Assembly (NCBI GenBank): GCA_022592445.1
Contig: JABYQR010000023.1
Span: forward strand, 1 to 64,000
DNA from: Cytidiella melzeri
Lineage: Eukaryota; Basidiomycota; Agaricomycetes; Polyporales; Irpicaceae
Direction: 5' to 3'
Length of the DNA: 64,000 nucleotides
Part shown: piece by piece, positions 33,772 to 43,599 of the stretch
Layout: each line of letters opens with the position of its first letter
How positions within the stretch are numbered: position 1 is the stretch's first letter
The notes under the pieces: model-generated
What the model saw: the letters and a program-made list of their open reading frames with translations, nothing else
Database searches by the model: none
Told to the model about the DNA's origin: nothing
Program-made: the position numbers and the translations under genes

Positions 33772-34936
33772 ATCACGAGCGCGGAACCACGAGGTCCATC
33801 CTCAGAGCGCGAACGGAGCTGCTCAACGCAACATAATACTTCGTCCAGCGTGCCGAGCAGCGGACAGGCTTTTAACTTGGCGTCCTGCGCGCACGGCTCC
33901 CATCATAGAACCGCTGTCGAAAGCTGACGCGGACAGGATTTCTGAAGCCACCCTAGGGAGCTGGTCGGATGGTACACGCGCGACGTACGGGGCGGGCCTC
34001 CGCTTGTTTCACGAGATCTGCGATGTGGCAGCGATTCCGGAGAGCAAACGCATCCCTGCCAGCCAGGACGTATTAGCTTTCTTCGTCACCCAACTTGTCG
34101 GAGCCTATTCAGGCAGCGCGGCCAAAAACTACTTGGCTGGGATTAGGGCCTGGCACATTATACACCGGTTCCCCTGGAACATCGACGCGTCTCAGATGGG
34201 TGCCTTGCTCCAGGCTGCGTCCATCAAAGCTCCGCCATCCTCGAAGCAAGCCAAAAAGCAGCCGTACACGGTAGACCTGCTTTCCAAGATCTTTCTCGCC
34301 CTTGACAAAACAGCGTCACTCGACGCAGCGGTACTCGCAGCAAGCTCGTCCTTGTTCTACGGAGTTGGGCGAGCTGCGGAACACACAGTCCCCACCCTGA
34401 AGAGTTTCGATCCGTCGAGACACGTGCAGCGGAAGCACCTGTCGCAGGCAGTGGATCGGGGCGGGAACGAGGTAACGACCGTGTTCATACCCTGGACCAA
34501 AGGCTCGGGAAGCACCGGCGAAACTCTTTTCTGGGCCAAACAGGACGGAATCACCGACCCCGCCTCCAACCTCGACAACCACCTCGCGGTGAACAATCCG
34601 CAGGACGGTGAACATTTATTCGTATATTCCGTTGTCAAAGGGTCGAGAACGGAGAGGCGACCACTCACCAAACACGCCCTTCTGGGACGGCTTCGCGACG
34701 CTGCCAAGACAATGGGAGTCCAAAGCTTCCAAGGCCACGCTTTCCGTGTAGGAGGCACTCTCGAATACCTGCTCCGTGGAGTCCCGTTTGACGTGGTCAA
34801 GTCCAAAGGGCGCTGGGCAGGCGATTCGTTCCAACTGTACCTCCGGAAGCACGCCGAAATCATGGCGCCCTACATGCAGGCCAACCCCGACGTTCACGCG
34901 CAATTTGTCCGCTTTGCAATGCCTCCGGTGCGGTGA
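33461..34936 (+). CDS. Tyrosine recombinase of the Ngaro element
   Basis: The 491-codon frame overlaps the 3' end of the RT-RNase H frame by about 310 bp in another phase. The functional start may therefore lie nearer 33,780. The N-terminal SAM-like core-binding region contains ATLGSWSDGTRATYGAGLRLF. The catalytic residues of the family fit VGRAAEHTV (first Arg), GHAFRVGGT (HxxR), GRWAGDSF (His/Trp position) and LYLRKH (nucleophilic Tyr). It would insert a circular DNA intermediate, which explains the missing target duplication. It lies directly before B1. Confidence 0.87.
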   Translation: MPSFETNPQQSTRSTSEVQATQQMDLPEAFTLLHTFAFRQFISLPASTSSSTTHQTRRAPPSATTSPREHNGSRQPTAFKKRQPSKSKSPSSTPYATAVSRVRESRARNHEVHPQSANGAAQRNIILRPACRAADRLLTWRPARTAPIIEPLSKADADRISEATLGSWSDGTRATYGAGLRLFHEICDVAAIPESKRIPASQDVLAFFVTQLVGAYSGSAAKNYLAGIRAWHIIHRFPWNIDASQMGALLQAASIKAPPSSKQAKKQPYTVDLLSKIFLALDKTASLDAAVLAASSSLFYGVGRAAEHTVPTLKSFDPSRHVQRKHLSQAVDRGGNEVTTVFIPWTKGSGSTGETLFWAKQDGITDPASNLDNHLAVNNPQDGEHLFVYSVVKGSRTERRPLTKHALLGRLRDAAKTMGVQSFQGHAFRVGGTLEYLLRGVPFDVVKSKGRWAGDSFQLYLRKHAEIMAPYMQANPDVHAQFVRFAMPPVR

Positions 34937-35027
34937 ACATGGTCATCTTCATTCGGTAAGTCTGTTATCCTCCTAGTATTGTGGGACCGGCTCGCGCCAA
35001 TGCGTCGAAAACTCCTAACCGTCGGGA

Positions 35028-35349
35028 ATCGTCGCTCACCGTACCCTCCAGGTTTTGGTCAGGTGGTTCTCCTCGCACGTCTGACGGCCCTTCGGGCCGC
35101 CCCCCACATACTCGTTCACAGTAGCATATCGTACACAGTCCTCTCGTTACCCGCACCGCCATCTCGCGTTTGTTCTTTCTGTTCTCTTTACTAGTCCGGC
35201 CTCTTGCTTGCTCCCTTTATCACGGTCTTTACTCAATTACCTTATTTGTGTACATGAGTCTCTCCTTTAATCGTCATAGGGGTTTTTGTTTAACAGGTGC
35301 AGCCTCAATTGGGCATCCAGAAGCAAGCCGCCCAGCAACCACACATAGA
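35028..35349 (+). repeat. Split direct repeat B1
   Basis: 322 bp from ATCGTCGCTCACCGTACC to ACCACACATAGA; same as 36769-37090. Confidence 0.9.
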
Positions 35350-35508
35350 TGTACAATCTGGACGAGGCGAGGTACGAGCCAAGCCCAGAACAGGGTCTAT
35401 GGGAGACGCGCAGGGCGGGCGTCTGAGGAAAGCGGTCGCTTTTCCTCCGACGGCCACGTCCCTCGCCAGCGGGCTGTTCGCTCTCTGGATCCAGCTCTGT
35501 CTTTTGCA
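35350..35508 (+). repeat. Split direct repeat A2
   Basis: 159 bp copy of A1, directly joined to B1. Confidence 0.9.
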
Positions 35509-35945
35509 CCCACCCTCCCTTGCTCCCCCTTTCTCTTCTCTCATCCTTGGCATCCTAGACTACAACAGACACAGTCCGAACGTTGTCAGCCGTTTCTTCC
35601 ATGTCTGCTGTTCAGGGCTGTTATTAGCGAAAATGTGCCGCATAATGCCGTTGTTCGTCGCCATCCTTAGCCGACAATGCAGGTCAGCTCAACACGCGGC
35701 CCTTTTTCCACCCACCACCCCTCCGCTCACACACTAGCCAATTTGGCTACGCGAACTGAGCGTTTCTGTGATGTTTTTCCACAGGATTTTCCCCTTTTCT
35801 CTTCTGAGCCATTGCCGAATTCAGCTTATAAGCCCACATTGGCAACACTCGAACTCCCTCACCGTTCCTTTATCTCTCAATTTCCTCCCCCCTTTTCTCC
35901 TTTCGACCCCGCCCTAAACCCCCCTCACGGCCTCCCAGCTCCTCC

Positions 35946-36629
35946 ATGGCACATTCTTCGTCCCCAGCCGACCCTATTCTGCCTGCGGAGGAGGGATTTC
36001 CGTTGCATGAGCGGCGCCAGTACTCGACGCCTCACAAGCCCAGTGTGTCCTCCATCCACTCCCTATCCACAATTGGGCCCTCTGTCCTCTACCACAACTC
36101 ACTGGAGTCGGGGCCTCAGGCCATCCCTACCAGGGACGCGGCTCCAGTACCCTCTAGACAACCAGAGTTCGTTATTGGCGCGGTAATTCGGGCAAGAGAA
36201 GGGGACGCCGTGGGATTGAGGGCGTGGGCAGTTTTTGAGATCCCAACAGGGTGCGAGGGAGTTGGGGTCGGAGACACAGTGCGAATCCGAAACCCGGAGC
36301 AGATTGGATTTGAGCCATCTTATCTGATCCGCGGTCTCTTCGGAACCCTCGCAGATCGCCGAATGGTATGGGCCACGCCGACGCGAGACCCCACGCTACC
36401 AACCGCAATCCTTTTCCTCCGAGCGGAACACGCCAGGCTGTCAGCGCGAGAGCGTTTTATTGACTGGCTGTATGGACTAGGCGAGCGTTTGCCTTATCGT
36501 GCGCTCTTCCCCGCCCCCCCGCCGTTTGCCGGACCTCAGCCCGGGTTGGTACTGAGTAAGCCTGCCCAGCACTCTCCGCACGCAGACGACACACCAACCA
36601 ACACCGGACCTCGCACCGGCCGAGCTTGA
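35946..36629 (+). CDS. Extra open frame between A2 and B2 of the Ngaro element
   Basis: 227 aa from ATG 35946. I do not recognise a domain. The central segment (about residues 70-190) is compact and mixed (FVIGAVIRAREGDAVGLRAW; IGFEPSYLIRGLFGTL; RERFIDWLYGLGERLPY). The ends are Pro/Ser-rich and disordered. A CT-rich, TATAAG-containing stretch upstream (35,700-35,945) resembles a promoter. The frame could be an accessory Ngaro gene or captured host sequence. Confidence 0.5.
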   Translation: MAHSSSPADPILPAEEGFPLHERRQYSTPHKPSVSSIHSLSTIGPSVLYHNSLESGPQAIPTRDAAPVPSRQPEFVIGAVIRAREGDAVGLRAWAVFEIPTGCEGVGVGDTVRIRNPEQIGFEPSYLIRGLFGTLADRRMVWATPTRDPTLPTAILFLRAEHARLSARERFIDWLYGLGERLPYRALFPAPPPFAGPQPGLVLSKPAQHSPHADDTPTNTGPRTGRA

Positions 36630-36673
36630 ACGCACGGCAACCGACACACATCCGCAGGCATTTACCCTCGTTC

Positions 36674-36706
36674 CCCCCCCCCCCCCTGTTTCCCCCCCCC
36701 TCTCTT
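36674..36706 (+). repeat. Poly-C tracts just before B2
   Basis: C runs of about 14 and 10 are separated by TGTTT; they are likely length-variable. Confidence 0.7.
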
Positions 36707-36768
36707 TTCCTTTTTCTTCTCCTGGCGTTCGAGGAGACAATCTGCATGCTCTGGTTTCCCACCCTCCC

Positions 36769-37090
36769 ATCGTCGCTCACCGTACCCTCCAGGTTTTGGT
36801 CAGGTGGTTCTCCTCGCACGTCTGACGGCCCTTCGGGCCGCCCCCCACATACTCGTTCACAGTAGCATATCGTACACAGTCCTCTCGTTACCCGCACCGC
36901 CATCTCGCGTTTGTTCTTTCTGTTCTCTTTACTAGTCCGGCCTCTTGCTTGCTCCCTTTATCACGGTCTTTACTCAATTACCTTATTTGTGTACATGAGT
37001 CTCTCCTTTAATCGTCATAGGGGTTTTTGTTTAACAGGTGCAGCCTCAATTGGGCATCCAGAAGCAAGCCGCCCAGCAACCACACATAGA
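36769..37090 (+). repeat. Split direct repeat B2 (right end of the element)
   Basis: 322 bp copy of B1. The host sequence resumes at 37091. Confidence 0.9.
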
Positions 37091-37163
37091 CTGCGAATTC
37101 GCAGATACTTAGGCGAGTGCATGGTACTGATACCTGCTTGATGCACCTTCACGTCCCACTACC

Positions 37164-38492
37164 ATGTCCTTTCTCTACTTTGCCCTGGCTTTGATGCTTT
37201 TCTCTGCAAGGACTGTCCATGCAGGTGATGTGGTGAGGCTGGACTCCCTGATAAGCCAGTGTCAGTTCATGGTGGACGGATATGCCTTCAATCTCTGTCC
37301 TTTGTTTGCCAGTGGCCGTAATAGCGTGGGGAAGGTCGTTAAATATGAACGACAGACACCCCCGAGCACTCTTACGGGGACATACAGGATCCGATTTGAG
37401 GGCGAACTGCGAAAAAACGAGAAATTGGCGGATAATATGCAGGTGAGGGCGCCATGACTTCTCAACTATTTTAATTCGCGCAGCCGACGCCAGAGTTTAG
37501 TGCCCTGCCGGAACAACAATCTGCTTGACGAGTGAGCGAAGCGTTACACTCCATATCATCGGGCGCTGACCATGGGTCGTCAAAGCCTCCACGCGGTACA
37601 GCGATGCACCCGCGGATGAGGCGAAGGTACTGAATGTCATACCGGTTGCTGGTGCCCTGACTGGGGATGATAGCAAGCCCTATATTCAACGCGGTAGGTA
37701 TACCCCTGGTTTGAACATCGACGCAGAAATGGTCCGTATATGGAACGCGACGGACGGTATGCTACCAGTTGCTACACCGTTCGCCCATGTCTAATCCCGG
37801 ACGCACCTAGACTCTCTGAAGATCACCATGCACGGTGGCTACTATGTGTACCAGAAGCAGCAGGCCACGATCCACTTCATTTGCGACCAAGATAGTTCGA
37901 AGGTATGTGGAGATTAACGTAGTTTCTTCATTTTTCTTATGCAGGCTTTAGCAAGCATTGAGATTTATCTGGTCGGCCAATGGAGATCACATTTTCACAT
38001 GGCGAAGTCCCCATGGATGTGCACAATCTAGGCAAGAACCATCTCCTCCCTCGGACGGGCCTGGTGATTCAGACGAGTCTGACGGCGACGGCGAATTTGA
38101 GCTCGTTGACCCATCGTTTGGCAATCGTGCCAGACAATCGCTGTGGACTCTGATCGCGATCACATCGTCAGTTTGTTTTCATGCACATTTCTTGGTTTGT
38201 CTGATATCCGTCGATCTATGTCAGGTGTGTCACGGCAGCGATCGCGTACCTGATATACTTTCCGCCACGAAAGCTTCGCCGTTTCGTCTCAAAGTTTCTC
38301 AAGAAGCATACGAACTTTAGGGTTGGCGAAAACGTTCTCGTGCGCTGGGCGCATGATGAAATCGACCTCGAGGAGGACGGCCCTCTATTCATCAACGGCG
38401 ACGATATCAGCAATGACATTGAGGACGAGGAGAACATTCCTTTGAAGCCTTCTCCGCGTAAAGTCACTTTCACCACGTACGGCACAGCGTGA
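37164..38492 (+). CDS. Atg27-like autophagy-related membrane protein
   Basis: The exons are 37164-37442, 37501-37531, 37586-37756, 37811-37902, 37952-38166 and 38225-38492, giving 351 aa. A signal peptide (residues 1-22) is followed by a mannose-6-phosphate-receptor homology domain. Its Cys-rich pattern includes YAFNLCPLF, CPAGTTICL, ATIHFICDQ and IFTWRSPHGC. A transmembrane helix follows (about 253-275, LWTLIAITSCVTAAIAYLIY), then a basic-acidic cytosolic tail. Atg27 is a type I protein of the Golgi/endosome/phagophore system that supports Atg9 movement. The start lies only 73 bp from the end of the Ngaro element, so its ancestral upstream region is now 7.2 kb away. It is convergent with ATG12. 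Confidence 0.8.
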
Positions 38493-38894
38493 AGCTCCTC
38501 GCGCGCGCTATCTACTGTACTCTATCTTCATTCTTCTCATCTTGCGCTTTCACTTCGCTGTACTAATAGATACTGACTGTATATCTCATGTATGTCTTGT
38601 TTAGGGCTCATATAGCTTCCTGTAGGATTTTTGTTTGTACTTTGCTTGGTAGACCATACCTCCTCGCCGCGTCTTGTAGACTATCTGTTGCTGAACCCTT
38701 GTCCGATTGTTTGTAAAAACACCTCGTAACATCCAAATGTATAAGACAGATGAATCATCAATAATACCTAGCAAGTATTGAACCAGACAATGCAGGATAT
38801 GATAGTTGGTCACAGTCATGCTGGCATTGATATAGCGTCTTCGGGTACAAGTTGGTGTAGCCGCGCACGACTATCGCAAGCGAGTCGTTCATCG
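38493..38894. other. Intergenic between convergent Atg27-like and ATG12 genes
   Basis: 3' untranslated sequence of both genes; AT-rich in the middle. No gene seen. Confidence 0.6.
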
Positions 38895-39576
38895 TCAGCC
38901 CCAAGCAGCTGTAGTACTGTGAAAGACATTAGACGAAGACGGCTGTTGTAGAACATTGAGCGCACGAACCTGTAGTTTACTATGAGATGACCTTCTGTCG
39001 CGAATGACTGCGCAGAGCGTGAGCACGCTGATGAAGTGCGACTGTGATGGTGACTTGTACCTTGTACAGATTTTGCACGATATCGTCTGGTGCCGGAGCA
39101 AACGCGAGGTTTATATACGTAAACTGCGTGAATCGACGACCGTACGCGGGTCAGGCAAAGCCAACACAACAGGCTCAGGTACGCGCACCAGAGGGTCACC
39201 AGCCTTCCATCCAAGCTCCTTCCTTAAAAATTGGATCACGGTTTGGAACCTGTTCGACGCTGTGATCTTGTATAGGTTCTGCTTCATGATCGGCGCATTC
39301 CCGACAGCTTTGAACCGGACGACCACTGATTTATGGTATGGGGAGAGTTTTGTGAGTTTCGCAGTGCGCAGAGAAACCATACATTCTGTGGTGCGCACCT
39401 TTGGCTGTGTCCTTTTTCTTGTATGTCTCGAGAGCATCCAGAGCTTCCTGCATCCTATGTCCTGAGTCGAGTGAGGTCCATGCCGAGGGTAGCGAACGAG
39501 ATGGAGCACTTGGACGACTGCCCAAAGACATTGATGTAGGGGTGCCTGGGGTCACGGCCGAGCAGCGACTAACCAT
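38895..39576 (-). CDS. ATG12, ubiquitin-like autophagy modifier
   Basis: The exons are 39576-39399, 39325-39189, 39123-39061, 39007-38970 and 38916-38895. The spliced product is 145 aa with every phase consistent. After a Ser-rich N terminus, the ubiquitin-like fold reads KVVVRFKAVGNAPIMKQNLY, KITASNRFQTVIQFLRKEL, YINLAFAPAPDDIVQNLYK and FATEGHLIVNYSTTAAWG. It ends with the C-terminal Gly that is conjugated to Atg5 through Atg7 and Atg10. The Atg12-Atg5-Atg16 complex drives Atg8 lipidation. The start is the least certain point: another 5' exon could exist upstream of CAG near 39587. The last exon is only 22 nt. Confidence 0.88.
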
Positions 39577-41084
39577 ACTTGGGCGTCTGATTAGGTAAGC
39601 GCCCTGTCGACACATTCAGGCTATAACTACTGAGGACCGAGGGGTACTATTTGGGTGATGTTGCGAAGCAGCCAAAGAATTGTGCTATTTACATATAGCT
39701 AAGCATCCCAAGAATATGTTGGAGCGATGACCGACTCAGTACATGGCACACTATTGGTGTTAATGAGCTCAGGCGCTTAAGTGTGATGTTAAATACAAAC
39801 TGAACAAACCATCCTTTTTTTTGTTTTTGCGCGACGACCACCACGTCGACGTCCTTGTATCCATGGTTATCAAGCTCGCTCTCGAACGAATCTTCATCAT
39901 GGTCGGAATTGCGTAAAAACCTCTGCAGTCACGGAAGCTGCAGAGTGCGTGTTTCTCGATATCTGCCACTGTGGAACATTGCTGTACGCCCCCAGGTGCG
40001 TGTCTGGCCTCGAGGTGAGTTGCTGTGCCCCAGTACACCGCAAGCTGTCGGTAGGAAGCAGTCAAGCGATCCCCACAAAAACGACCACTTGAGACTCGAA
40101 CCTGTATGTTGTCATCGTCTCTTCTTTGTTGTCTAGATGTTGATTGGTACCGCATTCTAGTATGGACCGCGAGACGCACTGGAGGCTTCATGGATCAAGT
40201 GGAGCAGTTCCAGTGATTGTCGCGCATTCGTCAGACCTGAATTTATACAGCGGCTATACGCTAGACTCAATACAGATCCATCCTCCAATGATTTGGAACC
40301 AATCGTTCTGAAGATGAGGCAAACGAACCACGGATCCAACTATATCAGACAGGAAACGACTAAGCCTGTACGAGCGGTGGGCATTTCATGCGAAAATCCC
40401 CTGATTTGCAGTCTCGAACACCAGGCTGTGTGTGGCGAAGACAATGGGGGTCCAAAAGCGGAAGTCTTTCGGGTCTCCGCGTATGTTCTGGTACCATGAA
40501 TCATCAAGCATCAAGGCTTTCCGGGTGAAACAGGAAATACAACACAGCCGTGCGCCTGGCACTTTCGATTTATCACGGGTGATGGCTATCGCGACGCCTT
40601 GTCTGACAATGTTCCATGCCAGCTTCAATGCTCGAGCTAATAATTAGTGGACATGCGAACGGAACGCCAGGACCTCGATGCAAGCCTTGAACTCTGGCTG
40701 TGCTCACTTGCTGCATACCTGTCGAACTATGGATGTACAGACCTCACAACCGCAGCGTAGTTTGCACCTCGTGGACGCTCGCGGAGTTGTTTTTGCGCAC
40801 ACGCGTGACGGCGACGTTATGTGTACGAAGACTACGGCCTTACAAGACGTTCCCGAAACACAGGTATAGTACAGGATGATATAACGTATTGGCCGTGACT
40901 CTTCGTCACTCGGGGCACATTATCGGACGTTGGCTCCGTTCTAGTGGACATTAACGGTTTAAGATAAGGCACAATCCATTTGCAGGACAATAAGAGGGCA
41001 GAACGGGCGTCGAGTATAGCCTTTGCTCCCTTTTCGTCCCCGTCAAACGTCCACCCTTGGAAGACGATACAGTCGACGTTGGCG
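39577..41084. other. 1.5 kb without a gene I can define
   Basis: Short frames on both strands (for example 40386-40628 minus and 40678-40869 plus) are not connected by convincing splice sites. It may hold a small, heavily interrupted gene or only the upstream regions of ATG12 and the DUF6533 gene. Confidence 0.45.
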
Positions 41085-42971
41085 ATGTCTGCTCTCGACA
41101 TCCCAGTTTCGTACGAGACTGTCGTTCTACATGGAGCCGCTGTCAAGTGAGTACCACGGTCAACGTCAATTTGCATCGTTGAAAACACGTGTTGATCGCG
41201 TCTCTCCAGGGCTTTAGCTAGTACGTGGCCCACACATGTTATAGACTCGGATGGAGTACTGATCACATAATGTCCTGCAGTCGTTGGCCTTACAGCTCTT
41301 CTTTACGATCACATCTTGACAGTGAGCACAATGTCTCTTTCCTTCGAGTTTTTTTCCTGCTTTGCTGACTCTGTTTTCAGCTCAATAGCGAGGTATGCCA
41401 TCGGCGTCCGCCATTGGAGGAGCATGTGTGCTAATTGCCGAGTAGATCAAGTTCATATGGCGAGCTCGAGTGGGATTTGTGTCTGTCGTGTTTCTTCTGG
41501 TGAGCTGCTTTCTTCGACGTACGCTTCGGTGAATCTGACGCCCTCACCCAGAACCGGTACATCGTGTAAGTACGAATATTGAAGGAGTTATTCATTTCGC
41601 TGACACATGTGCGATGTGCAGACCTTTGATGCTCATCGTGGATACATATGGTAAGCTCGAAGTTGTGCGGACATATGCAAGCAGCAGTGGCCTTATTCAG
41701 CTTTGTTTCAGAGCTCTCAGGCGTTGCCGCAGACTCAGTGACAGTGCGTAATTGATAATGTACTGGTTTTTCGCGATTTGAGCTCATTCTTTTGTAGTTC
41801 TGTCGAATATGGACCGCTACGCAGAGTGCACTGACGCTTGCATCTTTCATGTCTATTCACGGTATGAATGCCGATCGAGCACCCAGTCGTCCCCACTCAT
41901 TCTTCTCCACAGCAATCGTCTCAATCCGGGTCTACGCCTTACATAATGGTCGGGAGTGGATCAGACGTTTTCTTTGGGTTTCTGGGACATTGTATCTCCT
42001 TAGCACAGTGGGCTTCATCATTTGGTCTGGCATTCCAGTTATTTGTACGTTTCAATTATCCTTTTCTTCAATTATCCTTCGCGAAACCCTTGATCGTTGA
42101 TATGTTTTACACCTAGTCCATAAAGCCGATATGCAACCAGTTCATCACGCGTGCGTCGGAAGCGTGAGTCATTCCCACCACATACACGCAGTGATGAGCT
42201 GACCACTGTTTTCAGACGCCGTGGTATATTTGGCTTGTGTGGCTACCTACGTGCGCTCTCTGGTCTCTGCATTCACATACTGACTACTGATTCACCATAT
42301 AGCGTCATTTTCGAGTCACTCCTTTTCATTCTCACGCTCATCGCTTTGCTCTTCATGGGTAATGGACAGTCTTTCAGCGACCTAACGCTTATTTTGTATC
42401 GTGATGGTGAGTACCAGGCTTTCATCGCGCTGTATTGCAGTCTTATTTGGGCTCAGGCACAATCTATTTCTTCGCGGTAACCAGTGAGTGTCTCGCAATT
42501 GACTACTCCTAGAGTCGTTCTCACGTTTTCATACAGTCTGCTCTTCGTTTTGCCTCCTGTGAGTTCCTTCAGCAATCGAAGCAATCCTGTATGTTGAATT
42601 GAGTGCAGTGTTTGGGCTTTTGCGCCAGAAACTCTTAATGGATTGGCTAGATAGTACGTCAATGCTCACTTCTTGACTACCACTCTCTCACTGTTCGGTG
42701 TAGTTTTGCTCTAGCCATGGTCAACATTGTGGCCTCTCGGATGGTGTTAAACCTCAAGGCTTTCGCAGACTCAAGGAGACCTGTGGTCAGCACTTCGGAC
42801 ACTCATTCCACCTATCCCAACATATCATTCGTTTCTTACACCCCTTCGACGCCCCGTTCAGAATACCCCTCAGGGACCCCTTATGTCACCCCATCGCCAG
42901 CGTCGACGTTCGATCTGGAGATGTATACCATTGAACGAGACTACCAGCAGCTGGGCACGAAGTTGAGGTGA
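41085..42971 (+). CDS. DUF6533-type multi-pass membrane protein
   Basis: About ten short exons start at ATG 41085 (MSALDIPVSYETVVLHGAA). The diagnostic DUF6533 pieces assemble by splicing: IVGLTALLYDHILT, LNSEIKFIWRAR, VVFLLNRYIVPLMLIVDTY, then FCRIWTATQSALT, SIRVYALH, LWVSGTLYLLSTVGFIIW, LILYRDGTIYFFAVT and VASRMVLNLK. Roughly seven membrane helices are expected. The second exon appears to be 11 nt (41208-41218). The C-terminal tail is Ser/Thr/Pro-rich. Function is unknown: this is a large Agaricomycete-specific family with a receptor-like layout. Exact exon ends were not all fixed. Confidence 0.72.
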
Positions 42972-43599
42972 CAATGTTCTGACGGATCTTGCATGACTTT
43001 ACTAGCTTGTACAACACCTTCCTATCCTGTATCTTTAGTTAGTGATTCGTGGCACAATGAACCAACTTGTTCGTATGCAGCAGACCCTGGCCAATACCCA
43101 TGGCGTCTTGCTCTGTAAAGGTCAGTCCTCTGAATAAAGCGTAACTGGTCATCGTACTGATTGATACTTAGGAAGGTGCTACTCCGAAAGACTGCATCAC
43201 CTGTCCGCTCATTGTCGCCAGAGGAAAATGTGCGATCGACCTCATCATACTAGGTGAGTAAATTCTGGTCACCTCGGTTCTCGTGACCGGCAAGACTTGA
43301 ATTGTGTGCGAAGCATCCTTTGGAGCACCGTTCTGCCTGCGTTGATGTTGATTTCAGGTCACCGGCACTCCACTAAGCTCAGTCATGAGATTCGAAGTCT
43401 CATGTCGATGTATAGCTCGTCGTCGCGCTCTCCTGCGCATAAGAAATCTGCCATCCTTTCGGATCTGCGCGGTCCGCCCGAACATACCAAGGGAATCAAT
43501 GGGGGTGCACGGAAATGCACGGGTGTGCTTGAGGACGTACATATGTACTTCGCGAAGGATGGTACAAGATCAACGCCCCCCCCCCAAGCAGTTGGCAGA
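42972..43599. other. Intergenic upstream of the glycosidase-like gene
   Basis: An open frame continues upstream of ATG 43600 but has no convincing start. A C9-10 run is at about 43577. Small exon-like pieces near 43085-43255 could be a fragment of another gene. Confidence 0.45.

Larger units (their letters stand above)
29875..37090 (+). mobile_element. Ngaro/DIRS-type tyrosine-recombinase retrotransposon, 7,216 bp
   Basis: The order is A1 (29875-30033), gag, RT-RNase H, tyrosine recombinase, B1 (35028-35349), A2 (35350-35508), an extra open frame, B2 (36769-37090). A1/A2 are 159 bp and B1/B2 are 322 bp, with no differences noticed. B1 and A2 abut, as the split-direct-repeat model requires. 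No target duplication is seen, as expected for recombinase-mediated insertion. Long intact pol and recombinase frames and identical repeats indicate recent insertion. Confidence 0.9.

Noticed and set aside
40386..41266. Minus-strand frames upstream of the DUF6533 gene
   Set aside because: They overlap the first exon of the DUF6533 gene on the opposite strand, and the pieces could not be joined with consistent splice phases.
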